A DNA stretch of 64,000 nt from Nonomuraea thailandensis (GTDB lineage Bacteria; Actinomycetota; Actinomycetes; Streptosporangiales; Streptosporangiaceae), in assembly GCF_024172165.1 (NCBI RefSeq), contig NZ_JAMZEB010000002.1, positions 3,183,501-3,247,500 of the forward strand, read 5' to 3'. The notes beneath the pieces are model-generated. The model had not been told where the DNA came from and did no database searches. It saw nothing but the letters and a program-made list of their open reading frames with translations. This document shows positions 1 to 7,701 of the stretch, in pieces. Each line of letters opens with the position of its first letter. Within the stretch, counting starts at the first letter, position 1. Made by a program: the position numbers and the translations under genes.

Positions 1-606
1 TGTCGCCGACCGCCCCTTCATCGTGATCTGGGAGGCCACGCAGGCCTGCCCGCTCGCGTGCCTGCACTGCCGGGCCGAAGCCGTGCCCGACCGGCATCCC
101 GGGGAGCTGACCACCGACGAGGCCGGCGAGCTGATGCGGCAGGTGGCGGCCTTCGGCCGGCCCGCACCGCTGTTCGTGATCACGGGCGGCGATCCGGGAC
201 CGTACATCCGTCCGGATTTCTGCCGTTGGGGGCGGGCAACGTACGTGATCGGCCGCTGACCGAGATCTACCGCTCCGCCCCCTTGTTCGCCGATCTGCGC
301 GATCCCGAGCTGCTGGGCGGCAGGTGCGGAGTTTGCGAGTTCCGTACCATCTGCGGCGGCTCTCGCTCCCGCGCCTACGCCGGCACCGGCGACGTGCTCG
401 CAGAGGAGCCGTGGTGCGGCTACCCGCCGGGCAGCTTCCCCCATCAGAGCGACGTGGCCCGGCACCTCCGGACGCCTTGGCCCGTCTTGTCCATCGGCCT
501 GGCCGGGCAGACCAGCCCGGCCGCCCTGCCGGCCGGCATCGGCCGCGCCGCCTTCACCGCGGGCGTGCCGTTCGTGAACGCCTGGTCCCCGTCGCGGCAC
601 GCATGA
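1..606 (+). pseudogene. Radical SAM/SPASM protein, internally deleted and cut by window edge
   Basis: The first frame carries the radical SAM cluster motif CPLACLHC (CxxxCxxC), followed by the start of the barrel up to FVITGGDP. At about 190-215 the sequence jumps to another frame that encodes only the C-terminal SPASM part (PSGFLPL, then CGVCEF and CGGSRSRAY with clustered cysteines). Intact relatives of the TIGR04053-like family have a long barrel between these parts, so most of the middle is gone and the frame is shifted. Coding clearly continues upstream of base 1 (VADRPFIVIWEATQ). The gene is almost certainly non-functional. It sits beside hemerythrin and stress genes, a common setting for this family. 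Confidence 0.75.
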
Positions 607-660
607 TCGCCACGGTGGACGCGGGAAGGGCCCGAGCCGGCCTGCTGTCAGGCCCACTCG

Positions 661-1143
661 TCACCCCGGGCGTCCGGCGGCGGACCGGTCTTCCGGAGGG
701 AGGCCGGCCGGAGGCTGCCCTGGTGTGATGCGATCCCAGGCGTCGAGCGGCAGCATGATGACGGCGGCCGGGAACAGCCCGTGCTCCTCATGGTCGATGT
801 GCCGGTACAGCCGGTCCAGCGCCTCCAGCACGGCGGGCCAGTCGGGCGTTGCCCGATCGATCGTGCCGAGCACGCCGTGGATGCCGGCGTGCTCGGCGCA
901 GAGCCGCTCCACCTCGGCGGCCAGCGACCCCTCGGCGCGCAGTTCGGCGAACAGCCCGCTCTCCTCGGTGACGGTGTGCGGAAGGAGCCGTGTCAGCAGT
1001 TCGTCCAGAAGAGGCGCGGCGTCGCCGTGCCGGCCCTCGCGGATCGCCCGCCGCAGCGCTCCCGCGCACTCCTGAATGTCGCCGTGCTCCTGGGACAGGC
1101 GGCTGATCAGTGGAAACTCCCGGCAGCCGCAGTAGTTGCACAT
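661..1143 (-). CDS. Hemerythrin domain-containing protein
   Basis: A 160-residue protein with the four-helix HHE cation-binding fold. The likely diiron ligands are spread as expected: EHGDI near residue 19, HTVTEESGLF near 57, an EHAGIHG segment near 85 and HIDHEEHGLF near 115. The N-terminus MCNYCGC has three cysteines and is typical of actinobacterial members. Such proteins bind oxygen or nitric oxide, or sense redox state. It is divergent from the first universal stress gene across a long intergenic gap, and the company of usp and doxX genes suggests a hypoxia or redox-stress role. The ATG start is at 1143. Confidence 0.85.
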   Translation of the reverse strand: MCNYCGCREFPLISRLSQEHGDIQECAGALRRAIREGRHGDAAPLLDELLTRLLPHTVTEESGLFAELRAEGSLAAEVERLCAEHAGIHGVLGTIDRATPDWPAVLEALDRLYRHIDHEEHGLFPAAVIMLPLDAWDRITPGQPPAGLPPEDRSAAGRPG

Positions 1144-1556
1144 GGTGCGTCCCTTCAGATTCTCGGATCGCGAAGACCAGGCGCGCGGTGATGGCGCCGG
1201 TCAGGACGTCGTCACAGGACCGGTTGATGTCCTCGGACCCGCCCGGCGCGCATCCGGCATCGCATGGGGACTCGCCGCTGCCGACGCAGTGCTGACAGGT
1301 GCCGCAGGCGGACCGGGCCAGGGGATGGCCACCTGTGTCTCTCCTTCGCTCGTGCTCTCACCCTCGCGGTTCCGGCGTGCCTCGGTGATGGTCGAAGGTC
1401 CTGCGAAGGAAGGCCTTCCGTCCTTCGAGCCGGCCCCGGCCGTCCACTCGATCCCTGCGGAAGCTCGTCCGCCTGCCACACCGAGGCGAATAGAACGATC
1501 ACAAACGGTTACCAAGGAGGTGTCGGGCACGGTCCGCCGCAGGAAGAGAGTGAAGG
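1144..1556. other. Divergent intergenic region, hemerythrin / usp
   Basis: This 413-base gap lies between the divergent hemerythrin and universal stress genes and shows no convincing coding signal. It holds a GGCCA-N5-TGGCC repeat at 1316-1330, a GGTC-GAAG-GTCC element at 1390-1401, and a 12-base perfect palindrome GGAAGGCCTTCC at 1408-1419. The palindrome is nested between CGAAGGA (1404-1410) and TCCTTCG (1421-1427). It probably contains both promoters. Confidence 0.55.
1389..1405. promoter_or_regulatory. Candidate DevR/OsdR-like box upstream of usp
   Basis: The string GGTCGAAGGTCCTGCG closely matches GGACGAAGGTCCCTGCG found before the DoxX gene at 3749-3765. It resembles a degenerate GGGAC-N4-GTCCC box of the DevR/DosR type. 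It lies about 155 bases before the usp start. The assignment is inference from similarity to the second site and from the gene content. Confidence 0.4.
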
Positions 1557-2411
1557 ATGCCCACATCGATCGTCGTCGGGTTCGACGGCTCCAGGACGGC
1601 GTGGTCGGCGCTCGACTGGGCGGCTGAGGACGCCGACCGCAGAGGGCTGCCGCTGCGGGTCGTGCACGTCCGCGAGCCCTGGTGCGCCGAGCACCCCCTG
1701 GACGCCACCACGGAGCAGGACACCTTGACCAGGCGATGCGAGAGGCAGCTGCTGAGCGCGGCCGGGCGGGCCCGCGACTCGGCCCCCGAGGCGTCGATCT
1801 CGACTGCCCTGGTGACGGGAGCGGTGACCGAACGGCTGCGCAGCGAATCGGGGACGGCCGACACCGTGGTGGTGGGCAGCAGAGGGCTCGGCGGTTTCGC
1901 CGGCCTGGTGCTGGGCTCGGTCGGGCTCGGCCTGGCCGCGTGCGCGGCATGCCCGGTGGTCGTGGTCAGGCGTCTGCCCCGCGCGCCCAGCGGTGAGGTC
2001 GTGGTGGGCTACGACGGCTCTCCCGCGGCGGACCACGCTCTGGAGTACGCCGCGCAGCAGGCGAGCGCCCGCCGGGGCCGTCTGCATGTCCTGCACGGCC
2101 TGCGCCATCCGCCCGCCGCTCCGCATCCCGCCGGCTTCGGGCCGGTGCCCGTCGATGACAGCGACGGCATCGAGCGGCGCCTGTCCGAGTGGTGCGGGGC
2201 GCACCCGGGCGTCGAGCTGGCCGTGTCGATGAGCTTCGAGCACCCCATCGCGGCTCTGGCCGCGGCCTCCCGTACCGCCGATCTCGTCGTCGTGGGATCG
2301 GTGGGGCTCAGCGGGGTGTCGTGCGCGAGGCTGGGCTCGGTCGGTCACAGCGTACTGCACCGCGCGCACTGCCCGGTCGCCGTGGTGAACGCGCCGGCAC
2401 CACCGGCATAG
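1557..2411 (+). CDS. Universal stress protein, two UspA domains
   Basis: A 284-residue protein made of two tandem UspA domains. Each starts with a beta strand and Walker-A-like lead (SIVVGFDGS; EVVVGYDGS) and ends with the ATP-binding signature G-x2-G-x9-G-S (GSRGLGGFAG with GSVGLG; GSVGLSGV with GSVGHS) followed by a CPVxVV strand. Two-domain UspA proteins of this size are typical of actinobacterial dormancy regulons. It is followed after 163 bases by a second member of the family. The ATG at 1557 follows a purine-rich stretch. Confidence 0.9.
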   Translation: MPTSIVVGFDGSRTAWSALDWAAEDADRRGLPLRVVHVREPWCAEHPLDATTEQDTLTRRCERQLLSAAGRARDSAPEASISTALVTGAVTERLRSESGTADTVVVGSRGLGGFAGLVLGSVGLGLAACAACPVVVVRRLPRAPSGEVVVGYDGSPAADHALEYAAQQASARRGRLHVLHGLRHPPAAPHPAGFGPVPVDDSDGIERRLSEWCGAHPGVELAVSMSFEHPIAALAAASRTADLVVVGSVGLSGVSCARLGSVGHSVLHRAHCPVAVVNAPAPPA

Positions 2412-2574
2412 CCCTCACACCTGTACGCGTCAGGCCCGGATCACCGCGTGAGACTGGCGGGTGAGCCTTCCCCGAGCCGCACGAGCAAGCCCTGCAGGGA
2501 AACCAAAGGCCAGGCCATGTCATGTTTGCCCCGGCCGGAGTTTTCCGGAGAAGCCGCCGGTGAAGAGGATCACC

Positions 2575-3426
2575 ATGACCGGTCTCGTGATCGTGGGCGT
2601 CGACGGCTCGGCTGCTGCCGCCGCGGCGGTCGAGTGGGCGGCCGACGACGCGTCGCGGACGGGTGCCGAGCTCCGGATCGTTCATGCGCTGGACCGTCAT
2701 CCGTACAACATCGCCGGAGTCGTCGCTCTCGGTCCGGAGGACGTGCTGCTGCGCGGGGCCGCGAAGGTGCTGGAGGCGGCCGAGGCGATCGCGCGTTCCC
2801 GGCAACCCACCGTGCAGGTGGTCCCTCAGCTCGTCGAGGGCAGGCCGGCGGATGTTCTCCAGGAACAGGCGCAGCAGGCGGACGAGCTCGTCATCGGCGA
2901 CCGAGGGCTGGGCGGGTTCACCAGAGCTCTGCTCGGCTCGGTGACCATGAAGACGGCAGGGCAGGCGCCCTGCCCGGTGGTCGTGGTGCGGGCCGGCTCC
3001 CGCGAGCGGATCGGCGAGATCGCGGTCGGCGTCGACGACTCCGACAGCTGCGAACCGGCGATCGCCTACGCCTTCGCGCAGGCCGGCCTGCGAGGAGCCA
3101 CGCTGCGCCTCATCCACGCCTGGCAGGTGCCGGTGCACGCCTTCGCTCCCGAGATCTACTTCGACGTGGACGAGATCCACGCCACCCGGCACGAGATGGT
3201 CCGCGAGCGGGTCGCACCATGGGAGGCCAGGCATCCCGAGGTGGAGCTGGTGGAGGACGTCCAGAACGCGCACCCCGTCGACGCCCTCACCGGCACCGCG
3301 TGCGACCTGCTGATCGTCGGCTCCCACGGCCGCGGTGCGTTCGGCTCGCTGCTGCTCGGATCGGTCAGCAGGGGGGTCCTCCACCACGCGAGCTGTCCCG
3401 TCGCAGTGGTCCGCGGCCGTACCTGA
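2575..3426 (+). CDS. Universal stress protein, two UspA domains
   Basis: A 283-residue tandem UspA protein, paralogous to its upstream neighbour. Domain one runs from MTGLVIVGVDGS to CPVVVVRAG, and domain two from EIAVGVDDSDS to CPVAVVRGR. ATP-binding glycine motifs are visible in both (GDRGLGGFTR; GSHGRGAFGS). The reading frame is open upstream to 2461, but the ATG at 2575, just before the canonical MTGLVIVGVDGS strand and after GAAGAGGAT, is the natural start. It is immediately followed by the debris of a third usp gene, which suggests an ancestral tandem array. Confidence 0.9.
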   Translation: MTGLVIVGVDGSAAAAAAVEWAADDASRTGAELRIVHALDRHPYNIAGVVALGPEDVLLRGAAKVLEAAEAIARSRQPTVQVVPQLVEGRPADVLQEQAQQADELVIGDRGLGGFTRALLGSVTMKTAGQAPCPVVVVRAGSRERIGEIAVGVDDSDSCEPAIAYAFAQAGLRGATLRLIHAWQVPVHAFAPEIYFDVDEIHATRHEMVRERVAPWEARHPEVELVEDVQNAHPVDALTGTACDLLIVGSHGRGAFGSLLLGSVSRGVLHHASCPVAVVRGRT

Positions 3427-3740
3427 CCGCCTGGAACAGCCGCATGGTGGAGGTCTACCAGGAGGAGTCCCGGGCGGTCGCGGAGAGCCTGACGCGGTGG
3501 CGCGAGAAGAACCCCGACGTCGACATCACCCACGAGACGCTGTCCGGGCACCCGGTGGGCGTCCTGGCCAGGGCCGGTGCGATGGCAGACCTGGTGGTCG
3601 TGGGCTCGCGCGGGCGAGGAGGCTTCGCCTCGGCGGTCCTCGGCGGTCCTCGGCGGTCCTCGGCTCCGTCGGTCACGGCGTCCTGCATCACGTGACCTGC
3701 CCGGTCGCGGTGGTCCGGCCCCGGCAAGGACGAACCCTGA
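3427..3740 (+). pseudogene. Universal stress protein remnant (third tandem copy)
   Basis: Directly after the preceding stop, an open frame encodes the second half of a UspA domain (MVEVYQEESRAVAES to VVVGSRGRGGFASAVLG) with no N-terminal domain. At 3631-3660 a 10-base unit occurs three times. One copy would give the expected ASAVLGSVGHG reading, but the two extra copies add 20 bases and throw the distal part (GSVGHGVLHHVTCPVAVV) into another frame. So it is both 5'-truncated and frameshifted. It is the closest upstream sequence to the DoxX gene. Confidence 0.75.
3631..3660 (+). repeat. 10-bp tandem repeat, three copies
   Basis: The unit CGGCGGTCCT is repeated exactly three times within the usp remnant. 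The conserved UspA motif needs only one copy, so the array is the direct cause of the frameshift. It looks like a slippage expansion. Confidence 0.9.
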
Positions 3741-3747
3741 GCGGCAG

Positions 3748-3761
3748 GGGACGAAGGTCCC
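3748..3761. promoter_or_regulatory. DevR/OsdR-like box upstream of DoxX gene
   Basis: The sequence GGGACGAAGGTCCC is a perfect GGGAC-N4-GTCCC dyad. It has the same layout as the mycobacterial DosR/DevR box GGGAC-TWWA-GTCCC. It lies about 98 bases before the DoxX start and shares CGAAGGTCC plus TGCG with the element before the first usp gene. The genes downstream of both sites are of types controlled by DevR in mycobacteria and OsdR in streptomycetes. Binding itself is inference. Confidence 0.5.
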
Positions 3762-3858
3762 TGCGCCGCAGGCCCTCCGGCACTGCTACGCGAGCCGCGC
3801 CGGCGGTGTGCTGGACAGGACACAGAAACGGCGCATCACCCCTCGGAAGGGGGCCATC

Positions 3859-4383
3859 ATGGCCGCCACCATCAGCAGGCCCGTCATGGAGACCGGTGCC
3901 GCGCGAGCCCGCCGTCCCGTCGACTACGTCTGGGCCGCGGCCCGGATCTCGATCGGCTGGGTCTTCCTGTGGGCGTTCCTGGACAAGACGTTCGGCTGGG
4001 GGTTCGCCACTCCGGCGGCCAAGGCGTGGATCAACGGGGGGAGCCCGACGACCGGGTTCCTGAAGGGCACCGGCGAGAACGCGCTCGGTGGCTTCTTCGC
4101 CGGCCTGGCGGGTCAGGCGTGGGTGGACTGGCTGTTCATGGCCGGCCTGCTCGGCATCGGCCTGGCCCTCGTCCTGGGCATCGGCACCCGGATCGCCGCC
4201 GCCACCGGCACGCTCATGCTGGTCCTCATGTGGGCCGCCGAGCTGCCCCTCGCGAACAACCCCTTCATGGACGACCACCTCGTCTACTCCATCGTCCTCA
4301 TCGGCCTCGCCCTGGCCGGCGCCGGCACCACGCTCGGGCTGGGCAACCTGCCCATCGTCCAGCGCAACGCCTGGCTGAAGTAG
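3859..4383 (+). CDS. DoxX-like membrane protein
   Basis: A 174-residue integral membrane protein. After a short polar N-terminus (to about residue 20) it shows four hydrophobic segments: near 24-38, 75-90 (weaker), 90-125 as a helix pair around GLLGIGLALVLGIGTR and LMLVLMWAAEL, and 135-160. DoxX-family proteins are linked to quinone-coupled sulfur or redox chemistry, and in actinobacteria to oxidant-resistance complexes. The ATG at 3859 follows a GGAAGGGGG ribosome site, which makes the long upstream open frame (an overlap with the usp remnant) unlikely to be translated. It is preceded by a DevR-like box and belongs with the stress island. Confidence 0.75.
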   Translation: MAATISRPVMETGAARARRPVDYVWAAARISIGWVFLWAFLDKTFGWGFATPAAKAWINGGSPTTGFLKGTGENALGGFFAGLAGQAWVDWLFMAGLLGIGLALVLGIGTRIAAATGTLMLVLMWAAELPLANNPFMDDHLVYSIVLIGLALAGAGTTLGLGNLPIVQRNAWLK

Positions 4384-4395
4384 TGCGAGCCACCC

Positions 4396-4431
4396 CGCGC
4401 CCCGCCTCCGGCAGATTCCGGGGGCGGGCGC
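4396..4431 (+). terminator. Imperfect GC hairpin after DoxX gene
   Basis: A C-rich arm (GCGCCCCGCCTCCGG) and a G-rich arm (CCGGGGGCGGGCGC) can pair around a short CAGATT loop, about 15 bases after the DoxX stop. It has no U tract, as is usual in actinomycetes. Pairing is imperfect. Confidence 0.4.
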
Positions 4432-4640
4432 CGGCATGTGCGTCCATCAGACCGCCGGCGCCGCCGACGGCCCTCGGCCCGGTCGCGGCGGCCGGTTCGG
4501 CGAGCCGTCCGGTACATCACCGCAGCCGTCTCGCGCCGGTCGGCATGCGGATGCGGGAACTCCGCCGCGTATGTTCTCCTATGGCCGCTTGCCGGGCCTG
4601 CCCAGCCGTGGATCGCGCCTGCACCGTTCAGCAGCTCGAC

Positions 4641-4670
4641 TAGTAGTATTTTTTCTCATAGTTATAGTAC
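4641..4670. promoter_or_regulatory. AT-rich TAGTA/TATTTTTT operator-promoter before the GH35 operon
   Basis: TAGTA at 4641, TATTTTTT at 4647-4654 and TAGTA at 4665-4669 form a striking AT-rich block in otherwise GC-rich DNA, 40-70 bases before the GTG start. The hexamer TATAGT at 4665-4670 could be a -10 element. The same three parts in the same order (reverse complement) occur at 9504-9529 beside the gntR gene. I infer that this is the GntR regulator's operator. The rest of the 4384-4708 gap shows no gene. Confidence 0.6.
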
Positions 4671-4708
4671 TGTGCACCCGTTGTGTGGCCTGAAGGAAAG
4701 GTGCAGCA

Positions 4709-7060
4709 GTGCGACGACTCGACATCCCGAGCCAGATCCCCCCGCCCATGGAAGACCACCTGCGGCTGGGCGACCTTCCCCAGCAGCCCGACGCGATCAC
4801 CGTGAACTCCCGGTACCTGAGCCGGGGCGGTGAACCGTGGTTCCCGATCATGGGAGAGTTCCACTACGGCCGCTACCCGGCGGCCGAGTGGCGGGAAGAG
4901 CTGCTGAAGGTGCGAGCGGGCGGGGTGACGGTCGTCGCCGCGTACGTCTTCTGGAACCTGCACGAGGAGCGGCGCGGCGTCTTCGACTGGAGCGGCGACC
5001 GCGACCTGCGCCGCTTCGTGACGACCTGTGCCGAGCTGGGGCTGGACGTGGTGGTGCGGATCGGGCCGTGGGGGCACGGGGAGTCGCGCAACGGCGGCTT
5101 CCCCGACTGGGTGCTGGGGGCCGACTGCGTGCCACGAACCGACGACCCCCGCTACATCGAGCTGGTCTGGCCGCTGTACGAGCAGATCGGCGCCCAGCTT
5201 GCCGGCCTGACCCGCAAGCAGGGCGGCCCGGTGGTGGCGGTGCAGGTGGAGAACGAGCTGTACGACCAGCCCGGCCACCTCGCCACGCTGAAGCGCATCG
5301 CCCAGGCGGCGGGCATCGACGCGCCGCTGTGGACGGCGACCGGCTGGGGGCACGCGCAGTTGCCGCCGGACGAGGTGATTCCCCTGTTCGGCGGGTACGC
5401 GGAGGCCGCGTGGGACACCGCCCATGACGGCTGGCCGCAGCAGAGCCGGGCCCACTACTTCTTCGGCCCCGGCCGGGACGACGACTCCATCGGCGCGGAC
5501 CTGCGCACCACGGAGGTGACCGGCTCGGACGAGAGCCACCTGGCGCGCTACCCGTTCGCCACCTGTGAGCTGGGCGGCGGGATGTACACCTCCTACCACC
5601 GCCGGCCGGTGATCGAGGCCCCTGACGTGGCCGCGCTGGGGCTGGTGAAGCTGGGCAGCGGGTCGGTGTGGCAGGGCTACTACATGTACCACGGGGCGTC
5701 CCAGAAGATCGGCGAGCTGTCCACGCTGCAGGAGTCGCACGCCACCGGCTACCCCAACGACTGCCCGGTGATCAACTACGACTTCCAGGCTCCACTCGGC
5801 GAGTACGGCCAGTTCCGCGACTCCTTCCACCATCTGCGGCTGCAGCATCTGTGGCTGGCGGCCGACGGGCCGGACCTGGCGACCATGACGCTGACGATGC
5901 CACAGGACGCCCCCGACGACACGGCCGACCGGGAGACGCTGCGCTGGTGTGTACGCTCCGACGGTCGCTCGGGGTTCCTGTTCGTCAACAATCACCAGCC
6001 GGTCGAGACCCTGCCCGCCCACGAGGACGTGCGGTTCGCGGTCGAGCTGGACGGTCGCGAGCTCGTCGTGCCGCGTGAGCCGGTGACGGTGCCGTCCGGG
6101 GCGTACTTCGTCTGGCCGCTCGCTCGCCCGGTCGGCGGCAGCATGTTGCTGAGCGCCACCGCGCAGCCCATGGGGGTGCTGGACGCCGACGAGCCGGTGC
6201 ACGTCTTCTGCCAGACCGCCGGCATCCCGGTGGAGCTCGTCTTCGACGCCGCCACCGTCACCGGGGTCGAGGGTCCCGCGACGGCGGAGCGCGAGGGCGA
6301 CCGCCTGGTGATCACTGATCTCGTACCGGGCGCCGGGTGCCTGGTACGGGTGCGCGACGCGTCCGGTGCGGGCGCGGCTGTCCTGGTGCTGGACGCGGCC
6401 CGCGCCCTGACCGCCGCCCAGGGGCAGCTCTGGGGGGCTGACCGGCTGGTGCTGAGCGAGCGGCCCGTGGTGATCGAGGAGGGCCGCCTGGTGGTCCACG
6501 GCCAGGGCTCCTCCGACGTGCGGATCTTCCCCGCCCCGGCCTCCGCGACGCGGGCCGACGGCGTGTTCGGCCTGCTGCCGGCGCCTGCCTCTGCCGGTCA
6601 GGTGCCCGAGGCGAAGGTGGAGCAGGTCGAGCAGGCGGGCCCGGTCAGACAGCCGGTGATCGACGCGGTGTCAGGACGGGCCTCCGCGCCCACCGACGCG
6701 GACTTCGATCACGCGGCCGTGTACCGCGTCACCGTCCCCCAGGAGGCCTTCACGGGCGAGGAGGAGGTGCTGCTGCGGCTGGACTGGATCGGCGACGTGG
6801 GCCGCGCCTACATCGGCGGCCGGCTGGTGGCCGACCAGTTCTGGTACGGCCCGGCGTGGGAGATCGGGCTGCGCCGCTTCCGCGAGGAGGTCCTGGAGCA
6901 CGGGATCGAGGTGCGGCTGCTGCCGCTGAGCCAGGACGCCCCCGTGTTCGTCTCGCCCCAGGTGCGGCCCACCGCCTATCCGGGAGGTGCCGTCCTGGAA
7001 CTGCGCTCGGTCACCCTCGTCCCGGTGCCCCGCACCGTGGTCGTCGAGCACGAGCGATGA
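4709..7060 (+). CDS. GH35 beta-galactosidase
   Basis: A 783-residue cytoplasmic protein (no signal peptide) with the GH35 TIM barrel at its N-terminus. The barrel opens with GEFHYGRYPAAEWREEL, contains AYVFWNLHE and RIGPWGHGE, and has the acid/base motif QVENEL (Glu183). A Glu in TCELGGG (about 287) is the likely nucleophile. The C-terminal half is beta-rich, as in the family. It would hydrolyse terminal beta-D-galactosyl residues from imported galacto-oligosaccharides. The GTG at 4709 follows GAAGGAAAGG. It is the first gene of an operon whose next two genes overlap it and each other. Regulation by the nearby GntR protein is inferred from the shared upstream element. Confidence 0.88.
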   Translation: MRRLDIPSQIPPPMEDHLRLGDLPQQPDAITVNSRYLSRGGEPWFPIMGEFHYGRYPAAEWREELLKVRAGGVTVVAAYVFWNLHEERRGVFDWSGDRDLRRFVTTCAELGLDVVVRIGPWGHGESRNGGFPDWVLGADCVPRTDDPRYIELVWPLYEQIGAQLAGLTRKQGGPVVAVQVENELYDQPGHLATLKRIAQAAGIDAPLWTATGWGHAQLPPDEVIPLFGGYAEAAWDTAHDGWPQQSRAHYFFGPGRDDDSIGADLRTTEVTGSDESHLARYPFATCELGGGMYTSYHRRPVIEAPDVAALGLVKLGSGSVWQGYYMYHGASQKIGELSTLQESHATGYPNDCPVINYDFQAPLGEYGQFRDSFHHLRLQHLWLAADGPDLATMTLTMPQDAPDDTADRETLRWCVRSDGRSGFLFVNNHQPVETLPAHEDVRFAVELDGRELVVPREPVTVPSGAYFVWPLARPVGGSMLLSATAQPMGVLDADEPVHVFCQTAGIPVELVFDAATVTGVEGPATAEREGDRLVITDLVPGAGCLVRVRDASGAGAAVLVLDAARALTAAQGQLWGADRLVLSERPVVIEEGRLVVHGQGSSDVRIFPAPASATRADGVFGLLPAPASAGQVPEAKVEQVEQAGPVRQPVIDAVSGRASAPTDADFDHAAVYRVTVPQEAFTGEEEVLLRLDWIGDVGRAYIGGRLVADQFWYGPAWEIGLRRFREEVLEHGIEVRLLPLSQDAPVFVSPQVRPTAYPGGAVLELRSVTLVPVPRTVVVEHER

Positions 7061-7701
7061 CGACCCTGGACGAGGCGCTGGCCGCTCTGCCCGTCATCGC
7101 CGTCATCAGAGCCGCCGGCTCCCGCCACCTCAACGCCGTGCTGGAGACCCTCGCCGGCGCGGGCGTCCGCGCGATGGAGGTCACCATGACGACTCCCGGC
7201 GCGGCCGAGGCCATCCGGTGGGCGGCCGGGGGCGGGCTGCGGGGCGTGGCGGTCGGGGCGGGCACGGTGCTCGACGCGGCCACGGCCCGCCGGGCCGTGG
7301 CCGCCGGCGCGGGTTACCTGATCACACCGGCTGTGCTGCCCGAGGTGATCGCGGAGGGGCGGCGGCTCGGTGTCCCCGTCCTGCCGGGGGCGTTCACGCC
7401 GACGGAGATCGTCCAAGCGTGGTCGCAGGGGGCCGCCATGGTCAAGGTCTTTCCCGCGGGCGCGGCGGGCGGCCCCGGCTACGTCAGGGACGTACGGGCC
7501 CCGCTGCCCCAGATCCCGCTGGTGCCGACCGGAGGCATCCGCATCGAGGACGTACCCGGCTACCTGCAGGTCGGGGCGCGGGCCGTGGGCATGGGCTCGC
7601 CGCTGCTGGGCGAGGCGTGCGCGGACGGTGACACGGCAGCGCTGGCCGCCCGCGCCGAGCGGCTGGTCGAGATCGCCGGGAGAAGAGGCCCGGATGGGTG
7701 A
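7057..7701 (+). CDS. 2-keto-3-deoxy-6-phosphogalactonate/gluconate aldolase
   Basis: A 214-residue class I aldolase of the KDPG/KDPGal family. Visible features are IAVIRA at the N-terminus, MEVTMTTP with the catalytic Glu41, GAGTVLD, LITPAVLPEVI, LPGAFTPTEI and the Schiff-base lysine in MVKVFPAG (Lys130), then PTGGI. It splits the 6-phosphorylated keto-deoxy sugar acid into pyruvate and glyceraldehyde 3-phosphate. The ATG overlaps the GH35 stop by four bases and the kinase start lies within its 3' end, so the three genes are translationally coupled. With a galactonate dehydratase in the same locus, the galacto configuration is the likelier substrate, but sequence alone cannot settle the stereochemistry. 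Confidence 0.88.
   Translation: MTTLDEALAALPVIAVIRAAGSRHLNAVLETLAGAGVRAMEVTMTTPGAAEAIRWAAGGGLRGVAVGAGTVLDAATARRAVAAGAGYLITPAVLPEVIAEGRRLGVPVLPGAFTPTEIVQAWSQGAAMVKVFPAGAAGGPGYVRDVRAPLPQIPLVPTGGIRIEDVPGYLQVGARAVGMGSPLLGEACADGDTAALAARAERLVEIAGRRGPDG

Noticed and set aside
3631..3660. Possible CRISPR-like repeat array
   Set aside because: The units are 10 bp and directly adjacent with no spacers. The same applies to the 16-bp and 23-bp arrays. No CRISPR array or cas gene was seen.
4640..6499. Minus-strand open frame of 619 codons opposite GH35
   Set aside because: Shadow frame of the beta-galactosidase, with biased composition and no motif.
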